Assembly: GCF_905147045.1 (NCBI RefSeq)
Contig: NC_065918.1
Coordinates: 13,578,001 to 13,642,000 of the forward strand
DNA: 64,000 nt
Reading direction: 5' to 3'
From: Nymphalis io
Lineage: Eukaryota > Arthropoda > Insecta > Lepidoptera > Nymphalidae
Positions 21,233 to 33,300 of this stretch are shown in pieces. Made by a program: the position numbers and the translations under genes. Positions within the stretch are counted from its first letter, which is position 1; each line of letters opens with the position of its first letter. The notes under the pieces are model-generated. The model searched no databases and was not told where the DNA came from. It saw only the letters and a list, made by a program, of their open reading frames with translations.

Positions 21233-21697
21233 TATTACTTCCATTTGAATACAATTTTATAATTAATAACATTTATTGATTTTTAGTAAATAGCCATTTG
21301 AGAAATATTGTAGTCAAATATCTTCAAATTTACAGCTGAGTGTTACCGTGTGGTGTATGGTGAAAATAAAATGTTTAGTTTTATATTGTGCATTTAATAA
21401 TATAATATCTTCGTAATAAATTAGAATGTATATTCATATGTTGGAACTTATGTGTTCCTAAAAACCATTGATCCGATACGCCCACGAGGGTTCCTGAGTT
21501 ATTTGATTGTCCTTGAATATAAACGTTTTATATAAAACCCTTAATATACCTGTGATAAGTTGGACTGTGATACTAGTGATTACATCATTAATACGTACCT
21601 ATCTAATGGATGTCATGTTGCATATTTTTTCCATATTTGGAAAATTTTACCAATATGATTAATGTAGGAAAAAAATAATACTATTAGAGAATAATAT

Positions 21698-21757
21698 TTT
21701 TGGTCGTTCAATACGATATATTTTTTAGAACTTAATTCAAATTTATTATTAGACTAA
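21698..21757 (+). repeat. Direct repeat, left copy (about 60 bp)
   Basis: TTCAATACGATATATTTTTT...TAGAACTTAATTC...TTATTATTAGACTAA recurs at 22567-22627 with only one or two changes. Confidence 0.75.
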
Positions 21758-22566
21758 ATATATTGGTAAACAGAGGTTTACTCCGTTATAATTTTTTCAA
21801 AACATTAAAGGACCTCTTGGTTACTGTTCTCTACTAAATAGAGTTATTATGAAATATAACGAGATTTAAAAAAAAACTGAAAAACAAAAAAAAACGTTCA
21901 AAAATCCTGTACCGGTAGACTAGTCTGTTGAAACACTTAAACGATTCCTGAACTATACTTATTTTTGTTATTGATTTTATATTTTTGTTAAAGTTAGTTA
22001 TAAATTGACACACATTCTATTACATTACGTGATTGCTTTTAAGTGGAATAGCACTATTAATACATAATATAAGTCATAATCGAATGTATTTTGTGTATAT
22101 TTTGTTCAGTAAAATAAATCAAATTAAATATGTGCAAGTATTTCTCATATACATACCCGATTTCATCAGTATTAACAATAGAGTTCCTTACCTATTCGTA
22201 TATCGAGACAGGAATTTTATATAAATAACATAATTGAGTTTATTGTCGAAGGCGATTCATTTAAAAAAATAATATTAATATTGGCATGTCCATAACAAAA
22301 CGAAATAAGTATTTTCATTAATTATAATTGTTGGTCGCCAGATTAACAAAGAGAGATAATCTAAGCGTTATCTCGGCTCTCAGTAATAACCGAAATAGGT
22401 AAATTCGACCATTAGTATAAACGAATAGTAACCAATTGTCAAAATTAGATATAATATTAATTCATGCTTATATTAATTTTGGAAAAATATAAAATAAAAA
22501 ATTGATATTCTTTTGTTTCTTTGATGATTTCGTAGCCTTTTAGTTAATGAGAGATATTAAAACTTT

Positions 22567-22627
22567 TTGGTTGTTCAATACGATATATTTTTTTAGAACT
22601 TAATTCAAATTTATTATTAGACTAAGA
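22567..22627 (+). repeat. Direct repeat, right copy (about 60 bp)
   Basis: It is nearly identical to 21698-21757, about 865 bp away. Its end runs straight into the inverted-repeat element at 22623. Confidence 0.75.
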
Positions 22628-22874
22628 GCCAGCGATCGGCAGATTTATGGTAAGTTAGCAAACTCCATATTGAAGCTATAACAGACGTATGCAAACATAG
22701 GTCGGTTCCAACATGCCGGCAGACGATATAATGTTTTCTCTGTAGTACACTAATAAAGGTGTACGATATGGACGGGGGTAGTGAATCCCCATTTCGCCTA
22801 CGGCAGAAATAGTATACATAGCATCAATACGGAGTTTGGTAACATACCGTAAGTCTGCCGATCGCTGGCGCTTA
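22623..22874. mobile_element. MITE with about 55-bp terminal inverted repeats
   Basis: The left end (TAAGAGCCAGCGATCGGCAGA...AACTCCATATTGAAGCTAT) pairs with the reverse complement of the right end (TAAGCGCCAGCGATCGGCAG...). About nine in ten of the first 55 positions match. There is no coding capacity. Superfamily and target duplication were not determined. Confidence 0.75.
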
Positions 22875-23111
22875 CGCTTTAACAGGAAGACAGCTGTAGG
22901 AAAAATGAAAGTACTTAAGGCTTATTGTTTATTTATAATTAAAATCTGAGCCATATTTTACTTTATCCTGTCTACGTTTAGGATAAGTTATTAGAACATA
23001 GACGAATTATAAAATAATATATTTTTTCTTTTTTTGACATGTATTAAAAACAAACTGTTTCTGTCTCGAAAAAATAACATGACTGTTAACAGAAATTGTT
23101 ATATATAAATA

Positions 23112-23139
23112 TTGGAGTACTTATATATAAGTACTCCAA
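23112..23139. repeat. Perfect 28-bp palindrome
   Basis: TTGGAGTACTTATA is followed directly by its exact reverse complement. No loop bases are left over. Confidence 0.85.
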
Positions 23140-23394
23140 GTGTCTGAAGTCGGTTATATAATTTTAAGCATGCGTAATATCAAAACACGTGTAAGAACAT
23201 AGCCTAACCTATTTTTTCTAAATAATGTTACTAAAAATTGTTTTTAAGCAATTAGTTATTAAGAATTATGATAGGTACTGAATGTAGCAATACAGCACCT
23301 GAGACTGACACAGTTTGAATGTCCTTAAGGCTTCCAACATAAAGCTATCGTAAATTCAAAACAAAGTTGTCATACGTCTTTACTCATATTATAA

Positions 23395-23580
23395 AAATAA
23401 CTCTGTAGCTAGCGAAAATTCTGTCTGCCTGTTATGCTTTTACGACTAAACCGGTAAGCCGATTTTGATGAAATTTCATATGAAGCAAGACTAAGCCCCA
23501 AAAGAAGTATATAGGATTTTAATACCTAACACCTCCCGCCTCTAAAACGCGGGTGAAACTGGGGGGGCGAAACCTAATAC
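23395..23580 (+). repeat. LEP1/MINE-like element, degraded
   Basis: ATTATAAAAATAACTCTGTAGC, TGTTATGCTTTTACGACTAA, CCGATTTTGATGAAATTTC and AACGCGGGTGAAAC follow the order typical of these elements. Confidence 0.5.
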
Positions 23581-23649
23581 AAAATAATAAGTTGCTTTAG
23601 TACATATTATAACCTAACTAAATAGTAATCATTGATGTAAAGCTTTGAT

Positions 23650-24020
23650 GCCGAATTAAATGACAACGTTCGCAACGAACGCCTGTTGCGAGCCCCTCGC
23701 TGTTTCTGTGATCACCAACTTCGTGTCGTCACATAGCGCTCTCAGCGTGACAGATGCACATGCTTGGTGACCCTTTTTAACGCTGGAAAAACACGTTATG
23801 CGTTTCCCCCACGGGAACAGTGGGGAGGTATGCGGGGCTCGCCGGTGTCCAGGGCGCCGAGTGCGCCCCGAAAATCGGAATACCCACTAAAATACCAGCG
23901 GTACCCTTAACGAGGATCGCCACGGGATGGCTTTCGCAAGCTACCGTGTCATGCTTGGTGACCTGTGTGTACACATATTGTACAATGAATATCGACATAG
24001 TCACTCTATATACATCGACA
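23650..24020. mobile_element. GC-rich island, probable transposon remnant
   Basis: The segment is markedly GC-richer than its surroundings (for example GGGCGCCGAGTGCGCCCCG), with overlapping open frames on both strands (23820-24032 plus, 23777-24040 minus) but no recognised domain. I recall CAGCGGTACCCTTAACGAGG-type text from repeated lepidopteran LINE-like elements, but cannot confirm it. Confidence 0.35.
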
Positions 24021-24172
24021 CGCAAGCTTTGAACCAGCAAACAATATGGAGGACGTAAGATAAAAAAATTTAGTCGCTATAGAAACCACCAATATTTATT
24101 GGTTTCTTTAAATATATTTAAAAACAGCAAAGTAAATAAAAATAAATAGTTTAGTTAGTAAAATAAATATAT

Positions 24173-24358
24173 TGTAACAAAGGCATGACGGCTTAAGAGA
24201 GCGTCATGCCGTTTTCAGTCACGGCATAAGAATCGCTCATATCCCACAGGGGCGCCAAAGGTGTTTCACGTCAATCATAATTATAATATTAAATTGAACT
24301 TTTATAGTTCGCATGAGCTAAATACGTGGTGAATGGACGCCTCTTAAACCTTGTTACA
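24173..24358. mobile_element. Short MITE-like element with internal hairpin
   Basis: Ends TGTAACAAAGG and CCTTGTTACA are inverted repeats. Inside, GGCATGACG and CGTCATGCC form a 9-bp hairpin around 24182-24210. There is no ORF. Confidence 0.5.
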
Positions 24359-24477
24359 GTATTAGATTTATTACAAGCTACTCCTGTATATGTAATCCGG
24401 CGAGTATGTATACTTAAATAAATGCATAAAAGGTACTGAAGACGAATAGCCTAGCATTCGAAACTGGTTTCTTTTTT

Positions 24478-24640
24478 TTTGGGAACTAAGATGTCATGTC
24501 CCTTGTGCCTGTAATTAAACTGGCTCACTCACCCTTCAAACCGGAACACAACAATACCAAGTACTGCTGTTTTGCGGTAGAATATCTGATGAGTGGATGG
24601 TACCTACCCAGACGAGCTTGCACAAAGCTTTACCACCATT
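24478..24640 (+). repeat. GGTGGTACC-type dispersed repeat, 5' truncated
   Basis: It starts GGGAACTAAGATGTCATGTC and runs through TTGCGGTAGAATATCTGATG to ACCTACCCAGACGAGC. It is very close to 50851-51000. Confidence 0.8.
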
Positions 24641-24699
24641 ATTATATATACCCGTATCATAATTAGAATGTTATTACATAGTGACACGTGTTGGTAATA

Positions 24700-26520
24700 A
24701 AAGTTTCTATAAATTGCCTTACTTTAATGCGTCTTAACCTAAAAGCCTGACCTAAAAGCGTCAACTGTTGCACGTCAGTTGTTGTCAACTGTAACAAGGA
24801 CAATTAAAGGCAAGGAAGCACGCCCCTAATTTTTTCTGTTTCGTAATATTTATATATATTATTTATATACAAGTACACTTCCTATAAAATAAATAAATTT
24901 GATAAGACTTACATATTGCCATCTCTTTCTTGTGTGCCGCGTTAAAGCCTTAAATATTTGGAGCTTATTCGACCACGCTGGTATCCTCACGATATTATTA
25001 AGCATAGTTGTAGTAGGTAGTTTAAAAAAGAATGTTGTTTTTGTGTAGGTAACTTGCAAATAGCCATATTAATACAGTTAGCAGTTACATAGTTACGTAC
25101 GTAAATTTAAGTTGTGTTATAACTTTTGATCGACTCAACTGATTTTGGTGAAATAAAGATTAAATAGAATTTAAATATTTCTCATAATAATTATTGTTTT
25201 TTGCATTTCTAATTTTAGCCGTTTCGATTATTACCTTGGACACACAGACAATAAATAGTTGTTTTGGTAACTCGCAAAACTGGAATTTACTAACTTATAA
25301 TTTTGTACCAAATTCAAAATTATATATTTATATTCTTTAAATAATTTTATGTTAACTATTTAAATAACTGAAACGTTAGAAAGCCGATTAAGACGCGAAA
25401 TTGTTTGTAGAACTAAAATACAACGCCATAACAATCAAATTACAAATTATTGCGAAATGTTATTGTTGTGCTTACGTATATGATGTTTTGTACTAAAGTA
25501 GTTATACTTATTAGACACGTTCCTAATTAGATTTATTTAACACACGAGTCGGAGCTAACGACTATATTGGTAACCGTACTCTGATGTAAGTGCATATTTT
25601 TATTTAAAATCAAAATGTGTGGACCAATCGAGTCGAACTAACATTTTTTTTTAAATTAAATATTTAACGGATAAGGTTTATTTTGTATTTCGTCAGAAAG
25701 TCAATAATTTTCTTTTTTTGAAAAAGTATATTTAAACTTGCTTTTTTAAAAATCAAATCATAACTACCATCGGCAGCAAAAGAAAACACAATTAGCAATT
25801 TATCTTTTGCCGAATTTACCGAAATTATTTATGTATCAAACATAATATGGTTCTTTTAACATCTCATGGGGTCAAGATGTTTGATTTTTTGTAAAGCCAT
25901 TTACAATAGTATTTTTGCAGATATGCTGTAGGTACCTGAGTACAGTACAGTAGTAACTGAGTGTTATTTAAAATAAATAAAAGATACTTTTTCAAAACCA
26001 TGTCTTTAAAAGAATAAAATCTTCGAACAAAACGCCTAGATAAAAAAAATAATTATAAATCACTATTTGTTTTACAACTTTTTACCTTATAAATTAAAAA
26101 ATACGACTGCCCCGCATGAGTCAATTAATTAATTAATAGCCATTGTCACTTGGGATGTTTTTCAGGCATTTAAAAGTTATGGTGGAATAAAGAAACTCAT
26201 ATAAATGATAGTGTTCATGTTCAAACCATTACAATCCTTTATTGGGCGGTCATGTAAAAAAAATAGTACATTGTATTCGACAGAATCTAGAAACAATTTA
26301 TGTCGTATTATTTTACTAGACTATTGAAATAAATATATGTAAGTTAGGTATAGAAAACTACCAGGAAGAAGTTATTTTGTCACATTAGGTATTTAATATA
26401 ACATATCTGAGTACTTATATATTTTCCTTGTAAGGCGACATTTTATATAATTAATGTATATGTATATAAATATTTATTTAATTATCCTAAGCTAATTATT
26501 TATACAATATTAATCTTTAC
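24700..26520. other. AT-rich gene-free stretch
   Basis: I see nothing beyond scattered low-complexity sequence and short random ORFs. Confidence 0.4.
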
Positions 26521-26522
26521 TA

Positions 26523-26645
26523 ATATTATAAATGCGAAAGTGTAGTTGTTTGTTACGCTTTCACATAACTATACAACCGATCATCATGAAATTGTGCATA
26601 TACGATGTCAGGATTTAAGCACAGAAAAGAACATAGGGTATCTAA
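26523..26645 (+). repeat. LEP1/MINE-like head fragment
   Basis: ATTATAAATGCGAAAGTGTAG and TTTGTTACGCTTTCAC match the head at 16195. The tail is missing. Confidence 0.55.
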
Positions 26646-27296
26646 TAACTGCCCCATTCTACTCACATTACATAAATAATTAAAATATATGTTTTTTTTC
26701 AGCAATTTAAAAACTGAAATAACACCGCCGGGCGTTAGTGGGATCTTCCGACAGGTAATAATTATGAACTATTAAATTTCACATTATACATTAATCCATA
26801 ATATGTCTATGTTCTACTTATTTCGTTTTCGTCTTCTTTAAAAAGATTTTGCAATTTCGACATTTTGTATTGACATAGCTGACACCACATGTTATTCTGC
26901 ACACTGACGACAAAATGCGACACTTTTGTCTTAAATAGAAGACATCATATAACTTATCCATTTGATCTATTTTATATGAGATGTCTTAGAATAAAGAAAG
27001 TTTTTATTGTTTTATATTATTTAAATTCCTTTCAATGTATATTATTAAATATACTTTTAGTTGAAGGGAACTTTATAAGGCAAAGCATATAAACAACAGT
27101 ATAATAGATATCTAATTACCTGCTGCCTTTTTATATAAATAAAAACGTTATTAATTTATGACTATTTTTGACATTAATATTTTAGAAATCTTTTGGAACT
27201 TGCGACCGTCAATTGTCAACATTGTCGTCGTATGTGAGAGCTGCATGTTCCTTGAACAACAAAGCCGGTAACATCGGAAATTTATTCACACGCAAA

Positions 27297-27369
27297 ATGG
27301 CGGCCAGTGCAAATACATCATGTCCGTGGCCCAATAGTCAAGATGACTATGAATTACGAGACGTCATTG
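27297..27369 (+). CDS. fray: Kinase exon 1
   Basis: It encodes the N-terminus MAASANTSCPWPNSQDDYEL and RDVI, ending in phase 1 at G|GTATGT. The Kozak context is strong. The same frame stays open upstream to an acceptor-like TATTTTAG at 27184, so a longer N-terminus through an upstream exon is possible, though a 5' UTR is simpler. Confidence 0.92.
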
Positions 27370-30300
27370 GTATGTAATAATTACCACATCATATTGTAAA
27401 TGATCTTCTATTAATTTTATTTATAAATACTATATTTAACATTATATTTGTTTCGGGCAATCTGATTTTGCTGATAAATCTGAGATCTGTCATAGTCGTA
27501 TTGGATGACAATTATAAATTGTATTTATAATATTATTTTATGTTAAATATTTAATTGGGAAATTATATATTTCTTCGTCATAATACGGACCCTTTAATGG
27601 CTCCAGCGGCAAATTAACCTCATTTAACTTAAATAGTAATGCGGTACGTGTCAAACGCAGACTTATTGAGAGTATCCTCCCATTTGCTCGATGTGGTTTA
27701 TGTAAACAATTCATTATATGTTTTATAAGCGGCAAGTAAAACGTGTTTCGTTGATTATTACGTTACCATTACAACTCAATTCCCCGATACAGATGTTTCA
27801 GAATAGAGAAAGATTTATACAAAAACAATTTATGTATATTCCATAATTTTATCTACATTTGATAAAAACATGAACAGCAAACTTTAAATTCTTTTTACAT
27901 AATAAATTACTTGTTGAAAAGAGAAGAAAGTTGTGCTACATCTTTAATTACTTGCATGCAAAGTTCATTTATTTAAAAAAAAACATACAAAAAAAAAACA
28001 TTGAACAATACATTGTCATAAGTATAATTTTGCATGTGTGTAAGTAGTTATTATTACAAGTTCTTTAATCATTTGTCTCCATATCAAGGGCTATTAGTTC
28101 TCTTTATTGACATTCAGTGAAAGAGGTCCGCAAGTAGAACAAGCTAATAAATGTTAGTATTTGTACTATGCAAACAACATTATTTAGACACTGGATAATG
28201 TCAATGTATCACAGCCTTTTATGCATTAACATATTTAATATCAATTATTTTTATAATTAGGTGTTGGTGCAACAGCAGTTGTATATTCAGCCTATTGCAA
28301 GCCGAGGAATGAAAAATGTGCTATTAAGAGGATTAACTTAGAAAAATGGAATACATCCATGGATGAGCTCCTCAAGGAGATTCAAGTAAATTTTAAATTA
28401 TATTTCTTCTAGATTGAAAATATAAACATTAATTATAGGCATAAAAATAATAGTCCAACTGCTGTCTTTATTGCACCTTCTTCTCTTAAGGAGAAGGTTA
28501 GGCTTATTCCATCATGTTCCAAAATGAATATTGGATTTGAATATGAATATCTATTAGAATTTCCATTCAGGTTTCTTCATATTGTTTTCCTATATCCCTG
28601 AGTATGTATATAATAAAGACAAATGAAGTAAATGAAAACTCAATGGAAAGATTGGTCAGGTTTGAACCCGCAATCTTTGGTCACAATTCATTAATTCCAC
28701 TGGGCAGTCTTGGTAATTTGATTTATGAATCATTATATATTCCAATGATAGGTATTTAAAATCAGATTACAAATGAAATGATAATATATAATACTTTATT
28801 TATTAATATAAGAACATTGTGCAAAAAATTGCGTGCGTGCCATAATGTTCAGTCCTTTGTATGAATATTTTGAACAACACATTGGTAATGAAAAATAACT
28901 GAAAATCTATAAATATAGTATAATATTAAATTTTTAGTTTATGTACATATCATAAAATATTTCTTGATATGTGAATTATACATTTTAAAAATGTATAGAC
29001 ATTTCCACTTCTACCTATAATGTTTTTATTTAATTAAAAAAAAATATTCATTCCTTTGTTAAATATAAATAATAATAGTTTACTAAGAAAAAAAAAGAAG
29101 TTTAAAAAAGTTGCAAATTCAAATAAAATATGTTTAAAATAAATGGTATTATAGTTGATATGTTAAATATATTTCAGGCCATGTCCAGCTGCAACCATCT
29201 TAATGTGGTCACATATTACACTAGTTTTGTGGTCAATGATGAGCTGTGGCTGGTGCTGAAGCTGTTGGAAGGTAATATAATAATAAAAAGTACTTATCGT
29301 AAAATCAGAATGTATTAATATTCAACAAGACTATTAAATCGTTATTTAACAAGAATGTTAAATGTAAAGCTTCATAAAATATATAATACATAACAAATAA
29401 ATTAAAAGATAACACTCTAGAATCAATGTCTCAACAGTAACAGCCTGTTAATGTCCCACTGCTGGCTAAGGCCTCCCCTCCCTTTTGAGGAGAAGGTTTG
29501 GAGCTTATTCCACCACACTGCTCCTATGCGGTTTGGCAGAATACTCATGTGATATAATTTCAATGAAATTAGACACATGCAGGTTTCCTCACGATGTTTT
29601 CCTTCACCGTCAAGCACAAAATGTATTATAAACACAAATTAATCACATAAAAATTCAGTGGTACTTGCCTGGTCTTGAACCCACAACCGTCGGTTAAGAT
29701 TTACGCGTTCTAACCACTAAGATGTTCCTCATTACATGTGAAAGTTAGTGTGCTTATCATACTATAGTAATAAAATATCCTTTATTAGAATATATATTAA
29801 TAAATTATTATAAATCATCAATCATTAACAATAGCACAATGAATCAGCTATTGTGTGATACCTGGATTATATTTTTTTAAAAGAAATATTTATCTACTTG
29901 AATAGTTGCCATTATATACAAATGCTATTAGTTATTATATGAATTATCGGGATAAGTTTTAGGATAGATTATAAGTATAAGTATTATAGAGTATAGTATG
30001 AGTATGTTAGGATAATATTATAAACTTTTTGAAATTTGAATGTTTGAAACATATCTTCTAATACAAAATATAAATTATAAACTTATTTAATTTATAATTT
30101 TATTGATTGAAACTATTTCTTCCAGGTGGAAGTCTCCTTGATGTCATAAAGCATAAAATGCGAGTATCCAATTGCAAGCATGGCGTCTTCGATGAGTCTA
30201 CGATTGCCACTGTTCTGAAGGAGGTTCTGAAGGGATTGGAATATTTCCACAGCAATGGACAAATACACAGGTAACTAAAAAAATTATAACATTTCAACCC

Positions 30301-33300
30301 TATCCAAACGATATCCTATTTTATGTACATTTAATCAATCATACGTCTGCCACAGAACACAATAAAGCATACTCTCGCTTTACTGTGCACTAAAAAAATA
30401 TAAAATACAGTTAGAAGAAAAATAAAATTGCTTTGGACAAAATATGCTCATATCACTAAGACAGCGATCTTTTCTAGACAACCTTTAGCTTTATAAAAAT
30501 ATTATATTAATTTGTAATGCAAAGCGAAAATGAAATACATTTATTTTTGTAAACACTATATTTTCTGACATTTAACTAGTTGTAACAATTATTAACTATA
30601 ATTATAATATGTCTGGCCCATAGCGACTACAATTTTTTTTTTTCATTTTATTAGAGTTAATTATATAAATATATCTTATAAGTAGATTAATGTAAATAAT
30701 AAAGATGATAGCGGCTTAAATCATGGCTAACTACTTTCACAACTAAATTCACGCTCAGCTGCGAAAGTAAGCAATGTAAAGAATTGAGCTTATATGAGTT
30801 ATGACTCAGTGACATATAACCTTTTGCTCATTAGAAGCATTTTATCATCTGTGTGACATTTATAGGCTGTTATTAGTGAACCAGAGTAATTACTGGCACA
30901 AGGGACATAACATCCTAATTATTATGATTGGCGGCAAATTGACGTTGTATGGAGTGGTTAATATTTCTTGCAATCGTCGAGTGACTTTTACTGGGTGGTC
31001 CATTTGTAAGTGACTTTATTTGTGTATTTGTTTGTTAGTTATGCTTTGTCTTAACTACTCAACCGACGATCATGAAATTTTGTATACACGTTTTCAGGGG
31101 TACAGTAAGGGAGAGGGTAATAAACACGCCCCCCCCCCTCTTACATATGCAATTACATTTTCCGGCGGTAACTTTAAAATTATAAATTTTTATAGTTTTC
31201 GTTTTAAATTATAATTTAAACTGTCAATTCGCATTTTTGAATGATCAGATTGCTTCGGATTACGCTGTGTCATATATGCTGAACGCGAAATTTGATTTCA
31301 TTCTTGTGTAAAAAACACTATATGTTATTAAAAGAAGTGACACTTGAATTTGTATATCGTTTTGCGAATAATAATATTATTCGTCGCTTCTATTGAATTC
31401 TTATGACATGAAACGCTATTGCGCAAAGTTTTAAGAGAAAAAATCTAATTTGTATTAATAGGATAAAAAAGCAATATGCTTGGGTATTGACAGACGCCTT
31501 GGTCTAGTCGTTAGCTTATAACTCTGTGTTGGGTTAAAATCCAAGTCAGGCCATAGTTATCGGGGTTTCTATCAAATAAGTATTCTCAGTAGGAAGCCGG
31601 AGTTTAACAGAAAGAGTACTCTCTTCTGTGCCTCGGAAAGCACGTAAAGGTGGTTCCTATGAGTGAACCTTAAACGATTGTGTTGGATTATCTATGTAAA
31701 TATATTATGAAAAGGGTTGTACTCTAATTCCTAATATCCTCTTGAATGGTGAATAAAAATAAGAATTTCTGTGCTTTAGTTTCAATCTTGCTTCGTACCA
31801 AATTTCATCAAAATCGGTGAAAGCGGTACATACTGGTGGTACATTTACTGGTGGTAGGGCTTTGTGCAAGCTCGTCTGGGTAGGTACCACCCACTCATCA
31901 GATATTCTACCGCAAAACAGCAATACTTGATATTGTTGTGTTCCGGTTTGAAGGTTGAGTGAGCCAGTGTAATTACAGGCACAAGGGACATAAAATCTTA
32001 GTTCCCAAGGTTGGTGGCGCATTGGATATGTAAGCGATGGTTGACATTTCTTACAATGCCAATGTCTAAGAGCGTTGGTGACCACTTACCATCAGGTGGC
32101 CCATATGCTCGTCCGCCTTCCTATTCTATAAAAAAAAAAAATACAGACTGAGTTACATACTATATATACTTTATTACTATTCTATATTTATTGATATCAT
32201 TGTAATCTGTAAAAAAAATCGAAGATAAATTACAATAAAACATCCAATGTCCAAGTGTGATATATTTAAAAAAAATGCTAACTCAAGTGTAAAACAAACT
32301 CTATTTCTTATATTGAATTGCAGGAAATGACAAATGCATTTATATATGAACATCAGCATTTAAATGTTATAGTTGTGTAGTACATACGAAATATATAAAT
32401 AACTCATTCAGCATTATGCGTGTTTTGGATTTCATTTTGTAAGCAAATAACTTGTAACGTGTCTAGACATCGACCGTTATTGAATACAGCGTTATACATA
32501 TGTATATAGATTTTCAATTATTAGTTTTAATAGCAAAGCTTTCATAATACTATAAAACCTTGCGAATTTTTTAGCCGAGCAAATAATAATTTCATCCGTT
32601 TGTGTTATCTTTGCAATGCATAGAAAATACCTTCGGTATTCATCAAATTGTTTTTTTTTTTTTTTTGAGATGGCTATACCTCTTACGTATCTTCGAGTTT
32701 GATCCGTATGTGTAGATGTAGAGCTAGCGACGTTTTTCGTTACCACAGAGCACGAAATAAATGATTGAGTATATATATTTATTCAAGGACATATGTACAT
32801 ATGTCCTTGAATGGAAATTGTTAATATTTTGTTGGGTATATGGCGAATTTATTGTTACATAATGTTACTAGGGCAAAAAATATTATATAATGGTAAAATT
32901 GTGTATGGAATGGAAAATCAAATGCGTAACGATGGTAAAAGTGGTCATAGACACTGGCACATAAGAAACTAAAATCATCCTACGCCTTCATGTAAGATAT
33001 TACGTCCCTTGTGCCGTTTTATATTGAGTGTAGATGGATCATCTCATATAAATGGTCCCAACTGCCCATAGACAATAATCTTTACATCTACCAACTTTAG
33101 GAACTAAGATGTTATGTCCCGTGTGCCCGAAGTTACACTGGCTCAATTTTAAATATATAATTATTTACTGGTAGAATTCATACTATTGTAAAATTGGAAT
33201 TGACCTACAAATAACTCTTGACTGTATTTTAAAAGACGGTTCATTCAAATCCATAATTCAATACAGAACGCGACATTGAAATTTTGATTAGATTCTATAA

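Noticed and set aside
31705..32085. 126-codon minus-strand ORF
   Set aside because: It lies within a dispersed repeat; the same frame (CGRISDEWVVPTQT) recurs in other copies such as 15319 and 50825.
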